64,000 nt of DNA from the NCBI GenBank assembly GCA_016177735.1, contig JACOUS010000004.1, positions 41,821 through 105,820 on the forward strand. The letters are read 5' to 3'. The notes beneath the pieces were generated by a model. It did no database searches, had not been told where the DNA came from, and worked only from the letters and a program-made list of their open reading frames with translations. The first letter of the stretch is position 1, and each line of letters begins with the position of its first letter. The position numbers and the translations under genes were made by a program. Shown here one piece after another: positions 1 through 7,396 of the stretch. This DNA is from Ignavibacteriales bacterium (GTDB lineage: Bacteria > Bacteroidota > Ignavibacteria > Ignavibacteriales > Melioribacteraceae).

Positions 1-44
1 CAGTAGATACAGCTGTGGATTTGTGTGCAGTACATGTTCTCTAA

Positions 45-106
45 AACTGTTAAAACAGTTCTGAAGTTTTTCTATTTTTCCTTGACACCCCGATGAATCG
101 GGGTGT
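45..106. repeat. Paired-hairpin unit 1, REP-like, left of transposase
   Basis: Two small hairpins separated by 24 nt. The first (45-60) has arms AACTGTT and AACAGTT around AA. The second (85-106) has perfect 10-bp arms ACACCCCGAT and ATCGGGGTGT around GA and is followed by TAG. The same hairpin order and spacing recurs at 670-730, and an inverted version lies at 135-199. Paired palindromes next to a RAYT-type transposase are the known arrangement of REP/BIME elements; the assignment to that class is inference. Confidence 0.6.
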
Positions 107-134
107 TAGCATTTTAGAAAGTAGGAATACCATT

Positions 135-199
135 AACACCGCGATTTATCGCGGCGTTGCAAATCAGCCAACCAAATAAAAAAACCGTTTCAACGGTTT
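135..199. repeat. Paired-hairpin unit 2, inverted copy
   Basis: Hairpin AACACCGCGAT / ATCGCGGCGTT (135-158, loop TT, one mismatched pair) and then, 23 nt on, hairpin AAACCGTT / AACGGTTT (182-199, loop TC). The order (CACC-type first, GTT-type second) mirrors unit 1 at 45-106, so the two units form an inverted pair immediately upstream of the transposase gene. The second hairpin ends 19 nt before the transposase start codon and could affect its translation. Confidence 0.55.
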
Positions 200-218
200 A
201 TAACAAGAGAGGTGAAAT

Positions 219-668
219 ATGTCTCTTCACTCTTATTCAAAATGCTGGCTGCACATAATATGGAGTACATTAGATAGAGCACATCTACTTAGCACGCACG
301 AATTGAGAAAGGAAGTTTCCGGGTATCTGCTTGATTATGCATCTTCCAAAAATATTTATATGAAAACTAATTTCGTTAACAGCGAACATGTTCATGCATT
401 AATTGATCTTCCCACTAATCTTTCGATCGAAGATGCGCTCCATTTATTTAAAGGGAGTTCATCGCATTGGATAAACCAAAACGGTTTTATTAGAGAAAAA
501 TTTATGTGGGGAAGAGGATACGGAGCTTTTTCAGTTTCTGAATCGAATCTTGCGAAAGTTGTCAATTATATAAAAACACAAGAAGAGCATCACAAAAAGA
601 AAAGTTTTACGGAAGAATATCAGGAGTTTATACAAGCATACGGTATGAAATTTTATCACGAGGATTGA
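219..668 (+). CDS. IS200/RAYT-type Y1 transposase (HUH)
   Basis: A complete 149-aa protein of the small single-domain Y1 transposase family, which cuts single-stranded DNA beside hairpins using one tyrosine. The metal-binding HUH motif is visible as EHVHALI around residues 56-62, and the likely catalytic tyrosine is in VNYIKTQEEHH near residue 117. The start is an ATG with GAGAGGTG about 7 nt upstream. Paired hairpins flank the gene on both sides (45-199 and 670-730) and no TnpB partner is present, so a domesticated REP-associated transposase (RAYT) is more likely than a free IS200. Family assignment is fairly sure; activity is unknown. Confidence 0.85.
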   Translation: MSLHSYSKCWLHIIWSTLDRAHLLSTHELRKEVSGYLLDYASSKNIYMKTNFVNSEHVHALIDLPTNLSIEDALHLFKGSSSHWINQNGFIREKFMWGRGYGAFSVSESNLAKVVNYIKTQEEHHKKKSFTEEYQEFIQAYGMKFYHED

Positions 669-669
669 G

Positions 670-730
670 AAATTGTTAAAACAGTTTCCGGCATATTTAG
701 TTGTTAATTGCACCCAGATAAATTTGGGTG
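670..730. repeat. Paired-hairpin unit 3, right of transposase
   Basis: Hairpin AAATTGTT / AACAGTTT (670-687, loop AA, one G-U pair) and, 23 nt later, CACCCAGAT / ATTTGGGTG (711-730, loop AA, one G-U pair), again followed by TTAG. This is the same order, spacing and tip sequence as unit 1. The arms differ between copies but the pairing is largely kept, as expected for hairpins recognised by structure. The rest of 669-869 shows no convincing gene. Confidence 0.55.
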
Positions 731-869
731 TTAGAGTTAGGAAACAGAGAAATACTTTTCACGCAAGGGACGTGCAAAGATCGCTAAGAATCAAAAAAGA
801 TTTTCAATCTACCAACCCCAAAAAAAATTCTTATATTCGTAAAACAAAATCAGAATTATTGAAGAAAAG

Positions 870-3104
870 ATGAAAGAACCCGAAGTAAACTTACAATTAG
901 CTTTTGAACACGGATTAACAGAAGAAGAATACGGCTGGATTTGCCAGCGGCTCGGACGCACGCCCACTTTTACCGAACTCGGAATTTTTAGTGTTATGTG
1001 GAGCGAACACTGCAGTTACAAAAATTCAATTGCTCTGCTCAAAACTTTACCGCGCAGCGGCGGCAGACTTCTTGTAAGTGCCGGCGAAGAAAATGCCGGA
1101 CTTGTGGATATCGGCGACGGACTTGCGATTGCATTTAAAATAGAAAGTCACAACCATCCATCGGCAGTGGAACCGTATCAAGGTGCTGCAACCGGTGTGG
1201 GCGGAATTTTACGCGATATTTTTACAATGGGTGCGCGACCGATTGCTTCCTTAAATTCTCTCCGTTTCGGAACGCTTGACGATGCACGCACGAGATATCT
1301 TTTTGAAGGTGTTGTAAAAGGAATCGGTGATTACGGAAATTGTTTCGGCGTTCCAACTGTTGCCGGCGAAGTTTATTTCGATGAATGCTACAAAGGCAAT
1401 CCGCTTGTTAATGCAATGTCAATCGGATTGGTTGATACAAAATATGTTGCATCGGCAACCGCAAAAGGAAAAGGTAACCCGGTAATGATAGTTGGTTCTG
1501 CAACCGGACGCGACGGAATTCACGGTGCAACTTTTGCATCGGAAGAGATATCGGAAAAATCCGAAGCGAAACGTCCGTCAGTACAAGTTGGCGATCCTTT
1601 CACGGAAAAACTTTTGCTCGAAGCTACTCTTGAAATTATTAAACAAGGTTTGATAGTCGGTATTCAGGATATGGGCGCCGCCGGAATTTCTTGTTCAACT
1701 TCCGAAATGAGTGCGAAAGGGGAATCGGGTATGATAATAGATCTGAACAAAGTTCCTCTGCGCGAACACGGAATGAGTGCTTATGAAATTATGCTTTCCG
1801 AAAGTCAGGAAAGAATGCTTGTCGTTGCAAAGAAAGGATACGAAGATAAAGTAAAAGAAATTTTTGAAAAGTGGGATTTGAATTGCGAGATCATCGGCGA
1901 AGTAATTGACGAAGAAAAACTTGTAATAAATTATCAGGGTGAAAAGAAAGCGGAAATTAACCCGCAAGAACTTGCACTTGGCGGCAATGCACCGGTTTAT
2001 ATCCGCGACACCGCTGAACCAAAATATTTAGCCGAGACAAGAAATTTTGATCCCGGAAAATTACCCGAACCAGACAGCATAATTGATGTGCTCGAAAAAA
2101 TTATTTCATCACCGAACATTGCGTCCAAGAAATGGGTTTACGAACAATATGATTCGATGGTGCGTACAAATACTATTGTTGGTCCCGGTTCCGATGCCGC
2201 AGTAATTTATATTAAAGAAACCAATAAAGCTCTCGCGGCAAAAACAGATTGCAACGGGCGCTACGTTTATCTCGATCCGAAAGAGGGAACTAAAATTGCG
2301 GTCGCAGAATCTGCGCGCAACGTTGTTTGTTCGGGGGGAATTCCTTTGGCAATTACTAACTGCCTCAATTTCGGCAATCCGTACAAACCGGAAATGTACT
2401 GGACTTTCAAAAAAGCAATTGAAGGAATGGGGGAGGCTTGCAGATTTTTCAATACGCCGGTTACCGGCGGCAATGTTAGTTTTTATAATGAAAGTCCTGA
2501 TACTTCTGTTTACCCAACACCCGTTATTGGAATGGTTGGCTTGATTGAGAATCTTGAAAATATTACCACTGCTGAATTCAAAGATGAAGAGGATTTGATT
2601 TACGTACTCGGCGAAGATTACGAAGAAATCGGCGGAAGCGAATATCTGAAAACTATTCACGGATTAGTAACCGGCGTACCGCCAAGACTCGATCTTCAAA
2701 CAGAAAAAGATTTACATTCATTGCTGCTGGAACTAATCAATGAACAAATCATCTGTTCTGCTCACGATGTTTCCGAAGGCGGCATATTGACTGCACTTGC
2801 AGAGTGTTGTTTAATCAACCCGGAAAAAATGATTGGTGCCAAAGTAAATATTCATATTAAAACGAGAGAAGATTTTACTTTCTTCTCCGAAAGCCAATCC
2901 AAAATTATTGTAAGCATTGAACCAGAGAATAAAGAAAAATTTGAAGAGATAGCATCGCGGAGTTTCACACCATTTCAGTTTCTGGGTGTAACCGGCGGCA
3001 GTAGATTAATTGTAAATGATCAGGATGATTTTTCATTGAATCATTTGGCTGATCTCTATTACAATTCAATTTCAAAGAGAATGACACACGCCATAGGCGG
3101 ATAA
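870..3104 (+). CDS. purL: Phosphoribosylformylglycinamidine synthase subunit PurL
   Basis: 744 aa, the usual length of small-type PurL, which works with separate PurS and PurQ in step four of purine synthesis (FGAR plus glutamine and ATP to FGAM). Diagnostic segments are [10 protein letters not shown] (44-53), the ATP-site SHNHPS (93-98) followed by the glycine-rich GAATGVGG, and [14 protein letters not shown] near 268-281. The second AIR-synthase-like half follows, with [10 protein letters not shown] around 530. The ATG start is preceded by a GAAGAAAAG stretch. PurQ and PurS are not in the window. The stop codon abuts the ATG of the next gene, so the two are probably cotranscribed. Confidence 0.97.
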   Translation: MKEPEVNLQLAFEHGLTEEEYGWICQRLGRTPTFTELGIFSVMWSEHCSYKNSIALLKTLPRSGGRLLVSAGEENAGLVDIGDGLAIAFKIESHNHPSAVEPYQGAATGVGGILRDIFTMGARPIASLNSLRFGTLDDARTRYLFEGVVKGIGDYGNCFGVPTVAGEVYFDECYKGNPLVNAMSIGLVDTKYVASATAKGKGNPVMIVGSATGRDGIHGATFASEEISEKSEAKRPSVQVGDPFTEKLLLEATLEIIKQGLIVGIQDMGAAGISCSTSEMSAKGESGMIIDLNKVPLREHGMSAYEIMLSESQERMLVVAKKGYEDKVKEIFEKWDLNCEIIGEVIDEEKLVINYQGEKKAEINPQELALGGNAPVYIRDTAEPKYLAETRNFDPGKLPEPDSIIDVLEKIISSPNIASKKWVYEQYDSMVRTNTIVGPGSDAAVIYIKETNKALAAKTDCNGRYVYLDPKEGTKIAVAESARNVVCSGGIPLAITNCLNFGNPYKPEMYWTFKKAIEGMGEACRFFNTPVTGGNVSFYNESPDTSVYPTPVIGMVGLIENLENITTAEFKDEEDLIYVLGEDYEEIGGSEYLKTIHGLVTGVPPRLDLQTEKDLHSLLLELINEQIICSAHDVSEGGILTALAECCLINPEKMIGAKVNIHIKTREDFTFFSESQSKIIVSIEPENKEKFEEIASRSFTPFQFLGVTGGSRLIVNDQDDFSLNHLADLYYNSISKRMTHAIGG

Positions 3105-4040
3105 ATGCTGCAGTTCAAAATTTTAGTTTGGTTCACAACAATAATCCGGCTGCCAATCTTTCATAAAATTGTTGAGTTTATCAAGCATTATTTCGGCGGA
3201 CTTTTCAGAAGAATAGACGAACACAATTTATTCTTTTCGGGTGCCGGTATTGCTTACTCTCTCTTTCTCGGAATGATTCCGTTCATACTGCTTGTCTTTT
3301 CTCTGCTCGGTAATATTTTTGATCAAGCTACATTAACTTCTCAAGTCAACCAATTTGTCGATGCTGTAATTCCTTATCCAACGTATGCAGATTACCTGAA
3401 GAAAATAATTTCATCGCGTTTGCCTGAAGTTATCGAATACAAAACTGCTGCCGGTTACATCGGTGTGCTTGGTTTGTTAATTACTTCAACATGGATCTTC
3501 AGCAGTATGCGTACAATACTTAATCAAATTTTTCATACGCATATTCAGAAACACGCGCTGATCGGGCTGCTTCGCGATGTTGGAATGGTAGTTCTGCTTG
3601 TTGTTTTTATTTCGTTTTCCACATTCATTTTTCCGGCTGTCAATCTAATTTTGGAAGTAGCGGAGAACTCGAAAATTTTCGGATACTTAAAAGTCAACGA
3701 GTTGTGGAATTCTATCGTGTGGCTTGCTTCTCTTGTGATAATGCTTGTGATGTTTTTCTTTCTTTACTATCTAATTCCGTACGAAAAACTTCCAAAGCGT
3801 GTTGCGCTTGTTAGCGCATTTTGGACAACTGCACTTTGGGAAGCGGCACGGAGTGTTTTTGGTTATTATATCAGATACTTTTTAAGTTCAAGTGCGTTGT
3901 ACGGTGCCTTTGTTTTGATCATTGTAATTTTATTATGGGTCTTTTATTCATCGTGTATATTTATTGTTGGTGCGGAAATAGGGCAGCTTTTCAGAGAGAG
4001 ACTTATTAAAAGAATAGAGTCGAAAATTAAAGCCGCATAA
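3105..4040 (+). CDS. YihY/BrkB family inner-membrane protein
   Basis: 311 aa with several hydrophobic segments (about residues 45-70, 115-140, 160-185, 200-225, 235-260 and 265-290), typical of the YihY/BrkB family once mis-annotated as ribonuclease BN. The family is integral to the inner membrane and has no settled molecular function. The family-like FSGAGIAYSLFLGMIPF segment lies near residues 44-60. Its ATG follows the purL stop with no gap, so translation is probably coupled. The link to purine synthesis is probably positional only. Confidence 0.85.
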   Translation: MLQFKILVWFTTIIRLPIFHKIVEFIKHYFGGLFRRIDEHNLFFSGAGIAYSLFLGMIPFILLVFSLLGNIFDQATLTSQVNQFVDAVIPYPTYADYLKKIISSRLPEVIEYKTAAGYIGVLGLLITSTWIFSSMRTILNQIFHTHIQKHALIGLLRDVGMVVLLVVFISFSTFIFPAVNLILEVAENSKIFGYLKVNELWNSIVWLASLVIMLVMFFFLYYLIPYEKLPKRVALVSAFWTTALWEAARSVFGYYIRYFLSSSALYGAFVLIIVILLWVFYSSCIFIVGAEIGQLFRERLIKRIESKIKAA

Positions 4041-4066
4041 ATATTTGAACAGTTTGCTTTAGTGTT

Positions 4067-5431
4067 ATGATTAATTTTTTGCCGCTTGGCGGCGCTGATG
4101 AAATAGGTGCAAGTTCTTTTTATCTGAATATTTCCGGCACCGGTATTCTGCTCGATTGTGGAATTCACCCGCGTAAAAACGGAATAGAGGCTCTGCCGAA
4201 ATTCGATCTGCTAAATGAATTGCCTCTCGATTATGTTTTTATCTCACATGATCATCAAGATCATATCGGTTCACTTCCTTTTTTGATCAAAAAATTTCCG
4301 CATGTAATAGTTTTTACAACAACTCAAACAAAAGAGATTGCCGGAATTACACTTCACAACGCAGCAAACATTTTGACGGAAAATCTTAAAGACGAAAACT
4401 CGTTTGAAATTTACACTCACGATGAAATTGATTTGCTTGTAAAAAGTATCCGTGAAGTTGAATGTGATGTGCCGCTTATAATAAAAGGACTGCGACACCA
4501 CGGGGAGGAAATCAAAATCACATTTATTGATGCCGGGCATATTCTCGGCTCTGCTGGAATTTTGATAGAACATTCCGGCGGAAAAATTTTTTACACCGGC
4601 GATATTAATCTCTCCGATCAAAGTATTATGATTGGCGCCGATCTATCCGGCATTAAAAAATTGAATGCGTTAATTATGGAAACAACATACGGCGCTTCCG
4701 ATTCCGAAAAGATCGGCTCGTGGATATCCGAATCGAAACGCTTTACAAAAGCAGTTAATAAAATTTTGCACAAAGGCGGCTCGATTTTAATCCCGGTTTT
4801 CGCTCTCGGCAAAACACAAGAAATTCTTTCCATGATTTATGAATCGATGAAAAAAGGAGAACTGACCGAAACTAATATTTATGGCGGCGGAATTGGAAAA
4901 GAAATTTCACGTGTTTACGATAAGAGCAAATTTATTACACGAAGAAAGGACCGGGATTTCGAGTTGAAGGAAATCCCGCAGAATGATTTGTTCGAAATAG
5001 AAGATTATAATCATTTTAAAAAGCATCCGGGTATTGTGCTTGCTTCCAGCGGAATGATGATCGAAGGAACGTCGTCGTTCAAATTGATGAAATACTGGCT
5101 TGATCAAAAAGACTTTGCAATTTTTGGTGTCGGCTATATGGACCCCGACACGCCCGGTTTCAAAGTGATTAATTCGAAAAGAGGAAATAAAATTCATGTT
5201 ACTGATTTTGATGAAGAAAGAAATGTTAATTGTGAAGTTGAGCGGTTTTATTTTCCGTCGCATTCAAAAAGAGAAGACCTTTTGAAAATTGTAGAACAAA
5301 CGAAACCGGAAAAAGTAATTTTGGTTCACGGAGAAGCTTCAGCAAAAAATTGGGTAGGAAAAGAAATTTTAACCACGTACAAAAATATTAAAGTCTATGC
5401 TGCTGAAGATTGCAGAGGGATATTCATCTAA
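4067..5431 (+). CDS. Beta-CASP metallo-beta-lactamase fold hydrolase (RNA-processing exonuclease type)
   Basis: 454 aa. The N-terminal metallo-beta-lactamase domain carries the zinc motif HDHQDH at 61-66, an upstream GGADEIGASS strand and a later AGHILGSAG histidine motif near 162. The beta-CASP part includes the IPVFALGKTQEIL segment near 245 and SSGMM near 329. The C-terminal KVILVHGE supplies a further conserved histidine. These features match the CPSF73/YSH1-like predicted exonucleases that act on RNA; the actual substrate is inferred. It lies 26 nt after the YihY-like gene and ends at a strong terminator. Confidence 0.85.
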   Translation: MINFLPLGGADEIGASSFYLNISGTGILLDCGIHPRKNGIEALPKFDLLNELPLDYVFISHDHQDHIGSLPFLIKKFPHVIVFTTTQTKEIAGITLHNAANILTENLKDENSFEIYTHDEIDLLVKSIREVECDVPLIIKGLRHHGEEIKITFIDAGHILGSAGILIEHSGGKIFYTGDINLSDQSIMIGADLSGIKKLNALIMETTYGASDSEKIGSWISESKRFTKAVNKILHKGGSILIPVFALGKTQEILSMIYESMKKGELTETNIYGGGIGKEISRVYDKSKFITRRKDRDFELKEIPQNDLFEIEDYNHFKKHPGIVLASSGMMIEGTSSFKLMKYWLDQKDFAIFGVGYMDPDTPGFKVINSKRGNKIHVTDFDEERNVNCEVERFYFPSHSKREDLLKIVEQTKPEKVILVHGEASAKNWVGKEILTTYKNIKVYAAEDCRGIFI

Positions 5432-5455
5432 AATTTTTTATTGCTTATGCAAATT

Positions 5456-5494
5456 AAAAGTCCGGCTGGCAAAATTTCGCTAACCGGACTTTTT
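5456..5494. terminator. Bidirectional rho-independent terminator
   Basis: Arms AAAAGTCCGG (5456-5465) and CCGGACTTTT (5484-5493) pair perfectly over 10 bp, with an 18-nt loop. A T tract follows on the + strand, and the A-rich left arm gives one on the minus strand. It sits between two convergent genes, as expected for a shared terminator. Confidence 0.85.
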
Positions 5495-5528
5495 GTTACG
5501 GGGACGCTGATTTGCTTAAGAAGACAAA

Positions 5529-5987
5529 TCAAAATTTGATGTAAGCGAGATATTTCCCTTTGCCCGGATTTTCCTCAATATATTTCTTGAGCAAATAGGA
5601 GAGATAAAATCTCTCGCTCATTTTCCTAACACCTTCTTGAGTATTGAACTGTGAAGTCCTTTGCACCATGTAGATCCCTTGCGGATCATCAATTTTGATC
5701 AATGAGAGAGCGGCTACAATTCTTGACGGATAACTTTCGTCCTCTCTCAATATTTTCATTAATTGATGCACGGCGTTCTTAGATTTTAATTCGCCGAGAT
5801 AATATGCGCTGCTGATGCGCAAGCCTTCGTTATCGGATTGCAAGCCAACCATTAGATTAGCCTCAATAGCTGGATATTTGTCTTTGCTTACGTTATCGAA
5901 TTCGCCGTTTTCCGTGCGCGCAAATGTTGATGCGGTAATAAGTAGTAATGCTAAAAGTGAAAGCAATAATTTTTTTGATGCTTTCAT
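5529..5987 (-). CDS. Exported HEAT-repeat protein
   Basis: 152 aa. A clear signal peptide occupies about residues 1-23 (basic KASKK, then a leucine-rich core ending near TFA). The rest reads as two helical HEAT-like repeats, with GLRISSAYYLGELKSKNAVHQL and RIVAALSLIKIDDPQGI as the helix pairs. Such proteins are usually periplasmic scaffolds with unknown partners. It stands alone between a shared terminator and a long gap, and no specific function can be assigned. Confidence 0.7.
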   Translation of the reverse strand: MKASKKLLLSLLALLLITASTFARTENGEFDNVSKDKYPAIEANLMVGLQSDNEGLRISSAYYLGELKSKNAVHQLMKILREDESYPSRIVAALSLIKIDDPQGIYMVQRTSQFNTQEGVRKMSERFYLSYLLKKYIEENPGKGKYLAYIKF

Positions 5988-6157
5988 AATTCCCCCCGGA
6001 TTATGTTAGTGATTTTTTGTTATCAGTATTTTCCATTCTCTGCTACTTCAGACGCAGCATGTTTCAAGATAGTTGCTTCGTGAGTAAGGAATTTTTTTTA
6101 CCTACTAATTTTGGGAGGTAGTTTTTTGAAATGACGAAAAGAAATGTACAGATATGA

Positions 6158-6256
6158 TTACTTATCAGCGTTAAGTTCTTTAATTATCTTGATTGCTTTA
6201 TGAATGAATAGCAATAAAAACAGAAGCAAGGCTGATAGAATTATCCATCCCTCCAT
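6158..6256 (-). CDS. Possible 32-aa single-helix membrane peptide
   Basis: The minus strand reads ATG, then 31 further codons and TAA. Residues about 5-19 form one strongly hydrophobic helix (IILSALLLFLLLFI), followed by a basic tail (HKAIKIIKELNADK) consistent with an N-out/C-in small membrane protein. AGAGGG lies about 6 nt before the ATG. Nothing else supports expression and it has no recognised family, so it could be a chance ORF. Confidence 0.35.
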   Translation of the reverse strand: MEGWIILSALLLFLLLFIHKAIKIIKELNADK

Positions 6257-6390
6257 TGCACCCTCTGCTCTTTGATAAAGTAAAAACAAAATGAGAGTGA
6301 AAAAAGTGCAATTGAGTTTTCTTGGTAGTGGTTTGAAGAAATCTATTTAAAAAACAAAAGAACTCGCATTTTTGTGTGAGGTCATTTGTT

Positions 6391-6431
6391 CTAGTAGCGG
6401 GGCTAAGTCCGCCATCGGCGGATTGAACCTA
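6391..6431. repeat. 41-bp direct repeat, left copy (tRNA-fMet 3' fragment)
   Basis: Identical over 41 bp to 6850-6890. On the minus strand it reads as the T-arm and acceptor 3' side of the initiator tRNA at 7136-7208 (TAGGTTCAA ... TAGCCCCGCTA), with the palindrome TCCGCCATCGGCGGA inserted at the T-loop. The two copies bracket the GIY-YIG ORF at 6443-6688. Confidence 0.8.
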
Positions 6432-6442
6432 TAACCTCCGGT

Positions 6443-6688
6443 TTATTGAATTATTTTTTTGATGTATTCTCTGCCAACTCCGCTTTTCAACCACCGCTCT
6501 CTTTTCAGAGCATCTGTTTTGTTCTCAAACTCTTCGGAATAGATTAATTTCCAATTACTACCTCTCTTTGTCCAAAATGATAGCGCTTTGTTATTATGTT
6601 CTTCGATACGCTTTTCTAAATCTTCCGTCATCCCTATGTATTTATAACCTTCAATGCTTTGTATCAGATAGACGTAAAACTTTTTCAT
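6443..6688 (-). CDS. Small GIY-YIG nuclease-domain protein
   Basis: 81 aa, essentially one GIY-YIG domain of the UvrC N-terminal/URI type. FYVYLIQ (4-10) and YKYIGMT (15-21) are the two halves of the GIY-YIG signature. The catalytic arginine is in EKRIEEHN, and the glutamate is in ALKRERWLKS near residue 64. Stand-alone ORFs like this are common in Bacteroidota, and their role (repair, or mobile endonuclease) is not settled. The stop codon lies 12 nt from a decayed tRNA-fMet 3' end, and a second identical fragment lies about 160 bp upstream of the start, which suggests mobility. Confidence 0.85.
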   Translation of the reverse strand: MKKFYVYLIQSIEGYKYIGMTEDLEKRIEEHNNKALSFWTKRGSNWKLIYSEEFENKTDALKRERWLKSGVGREYIKKIIQ

Positions 6689-6849
6689 GATTCAAAATAA
6701 AAAAATTGGTGAATATTTTTTAGTGGTTTAATGTAGGACAAGACTTTATAAATAAAAAGGATTGTGCTCAGAAGATGATTAGCTGTATAACTACATGATT
6801 TTTTGAAAAATGTTTTCTCAAAACACGATAAAAGAAGGGATGCTTTTCT
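6689..6849. other. Upstream gap of GIY-YIG gene
   Basis: 161 bp of AT-rich sequence between the GIY-YIG start codon and the right 41-bp repeat. It must hold the promoter of that gene, but I see no clear motif. Confidence 0.4.
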
Positions 6850-6890
6850 CTAGTAGCGGGGCTAAGTCCGCCATCGGCGGATTGAACCTA
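6850..6890. repeat. 41-bp direct repeat, right copy
   Basis: Exact match to 6391-6431, 459 bp away. It is also the start of a longer tRNA remnant (6854-6940) and of a tandem series with a period of 140-142 bp that ends in the intact tRNA at 7136. Confidence 0.8.
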
Positions 6891-6940
6891 GAACCGGAGT
6901 TTATCCCGCTATTTTTTGGCGGGAGATTATGAGCTTGTTA
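6854..6940 (-). pseudogene. Decayed initiator-tRNA copy (first tandem unit)
   Basis: On the minus strand the anticodon-loop remnant GCTCATAA and the 3' part GGTTCTAGGTTCAA ... TAGCCCCGCTA match the intact tRNA-fMet at 7136-7208. The D-arm and 5' acceptor are missing. Two hairpin insertions interrupt it: a CCCGC/GCGGG hairpin after the anticodon loop, and TCCGCCATCGGCGGA in the T-loop. Downstream on the minus strand, the anticodon stem cannot form and it cannot be a working tRNA. Confidence 0.75.
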
Positions 6941-6951
6941 CAGAAATTTAT

Positions 6952-6985
6952 TTAAAAATAAAAAACCCAATCTTATGATTGGGTT
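6952..6985 (-). terminator. Duplicated terminator in tandem unit
   Basis: Same hairpin (AACCCAATC / GATTGGGTT, loop TTAT, 6964-6985) and T tract as the terminator of the intact tRNA, exactly 140 bp away. It is part of the duplicated unit and terminates the second tRNA remnant. Confidence 0.7.
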
Positions 6986-6995
6986 CCTTACTTTG

Positions 6996-7080
6996 TAGCG
7001 GGGCTAGTCCGCCATCGGCGGATTGAACCTATAACCGGAGTTTATCCCGCTTTTTTTTGCGGGAGATTATGAGCTTGTTA
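6996..7080 (-). pseudogene. Decayed initiator-tRNA copy (second tandem unit)
   Basis: Same structure as 6854-6940, displaced by about 140-142 bp: anticodon-loop remnant, CCCGC/GCGGG hairpin insertion, T-loop with TCCGCCATCGGCGGA, and acceptor 3' side. It differs from the first copy by a few bases (a two-base deletion near the acceptor, one C-to-T change), so the copies have started to diverge. It has no 5' half and is not functional. Confidence 0.75.
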
Positions 7081-7091
7081 CAGAAATTTAT

Positions 7092-7125
7092 TTAAAAATA
7101 AAAAACCCAATCTTATGATTGGGTT
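7092..7125 (-). terminator. Rho-independent terminator of tRNA-fMet
   Basis: Nine-bp hairpin AACCCAATC (7104-7112) / GATTGGGTT (7117-7125) with loop TTAT. On the minus strand it is followed by a T-rich tract read from 7103 down to 7092. It starts 11 nt after the tRNA 3' end. Confidence 0.85.
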
Positions 7126-7135
7126 CCTTACTTTG

Positions 7136-7208
<73 letters not shown>

Positions 7209-7273
7209 ATATAACTTTTTATTGCGTAAAATTTATTTTCTTTGTAAGAACAATCTTTTTCAAATTTGGGCTT

Positions 7274-7305
7274 CAAATATAGACAAACATTTAGGGTTTG
7301 TCAAT
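7274..7305 (-). promoter_or_regulatory. Promoter of tRNA-fMet
   Basis: On the minus strand: TTGACA, 17 nt, TATATT, a near-perfect sigma70 promoter. The same bases also fit the Bacteroidetes form (A)TTG-N20-TATATTTG. It lies about 65 nt before the mature tRNA 5' end, leaving a leader for RNase P to remove. Which consensus the organism uses cannot be decided from this site alone. Confidence 0.65.
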
Positions 7306-7396
7306 TTTTATGCTGAGCAGACAATTTTAGTTAAGCATGAACTTGATAGTTTAGCGATTCATTTATAATATTAGATCAATCTAATTATGATTTAAC

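Larger units (their letters stand above)
5988..6442. other. Gap: mostly non-coding, one possible small ORF
   Basis: 455 bp without a long gene. It contains a possible 32-codon membrane peptide on the minus strand (6158-6256) and, at its right end, a fragment of initiator tRNA (6391-6431). The remainder is AT-rich, and I see no convincing promoter or structured RNA in it. Confidence 0.6.

Noticed and set aside
673..873. Open frame of 66 codons after the transposase
   Set aside because: It runs through paired hairpins, has a basic low-information sequence, no ribosome-binding site and no recognisable family; it also overlaps the purL start.
3105..4040. Ribonuclease BN
   Set aside because: The old name for the YihY family; RNase BN is a metallo-hydrolase and this is a multi-helix membrane protein.
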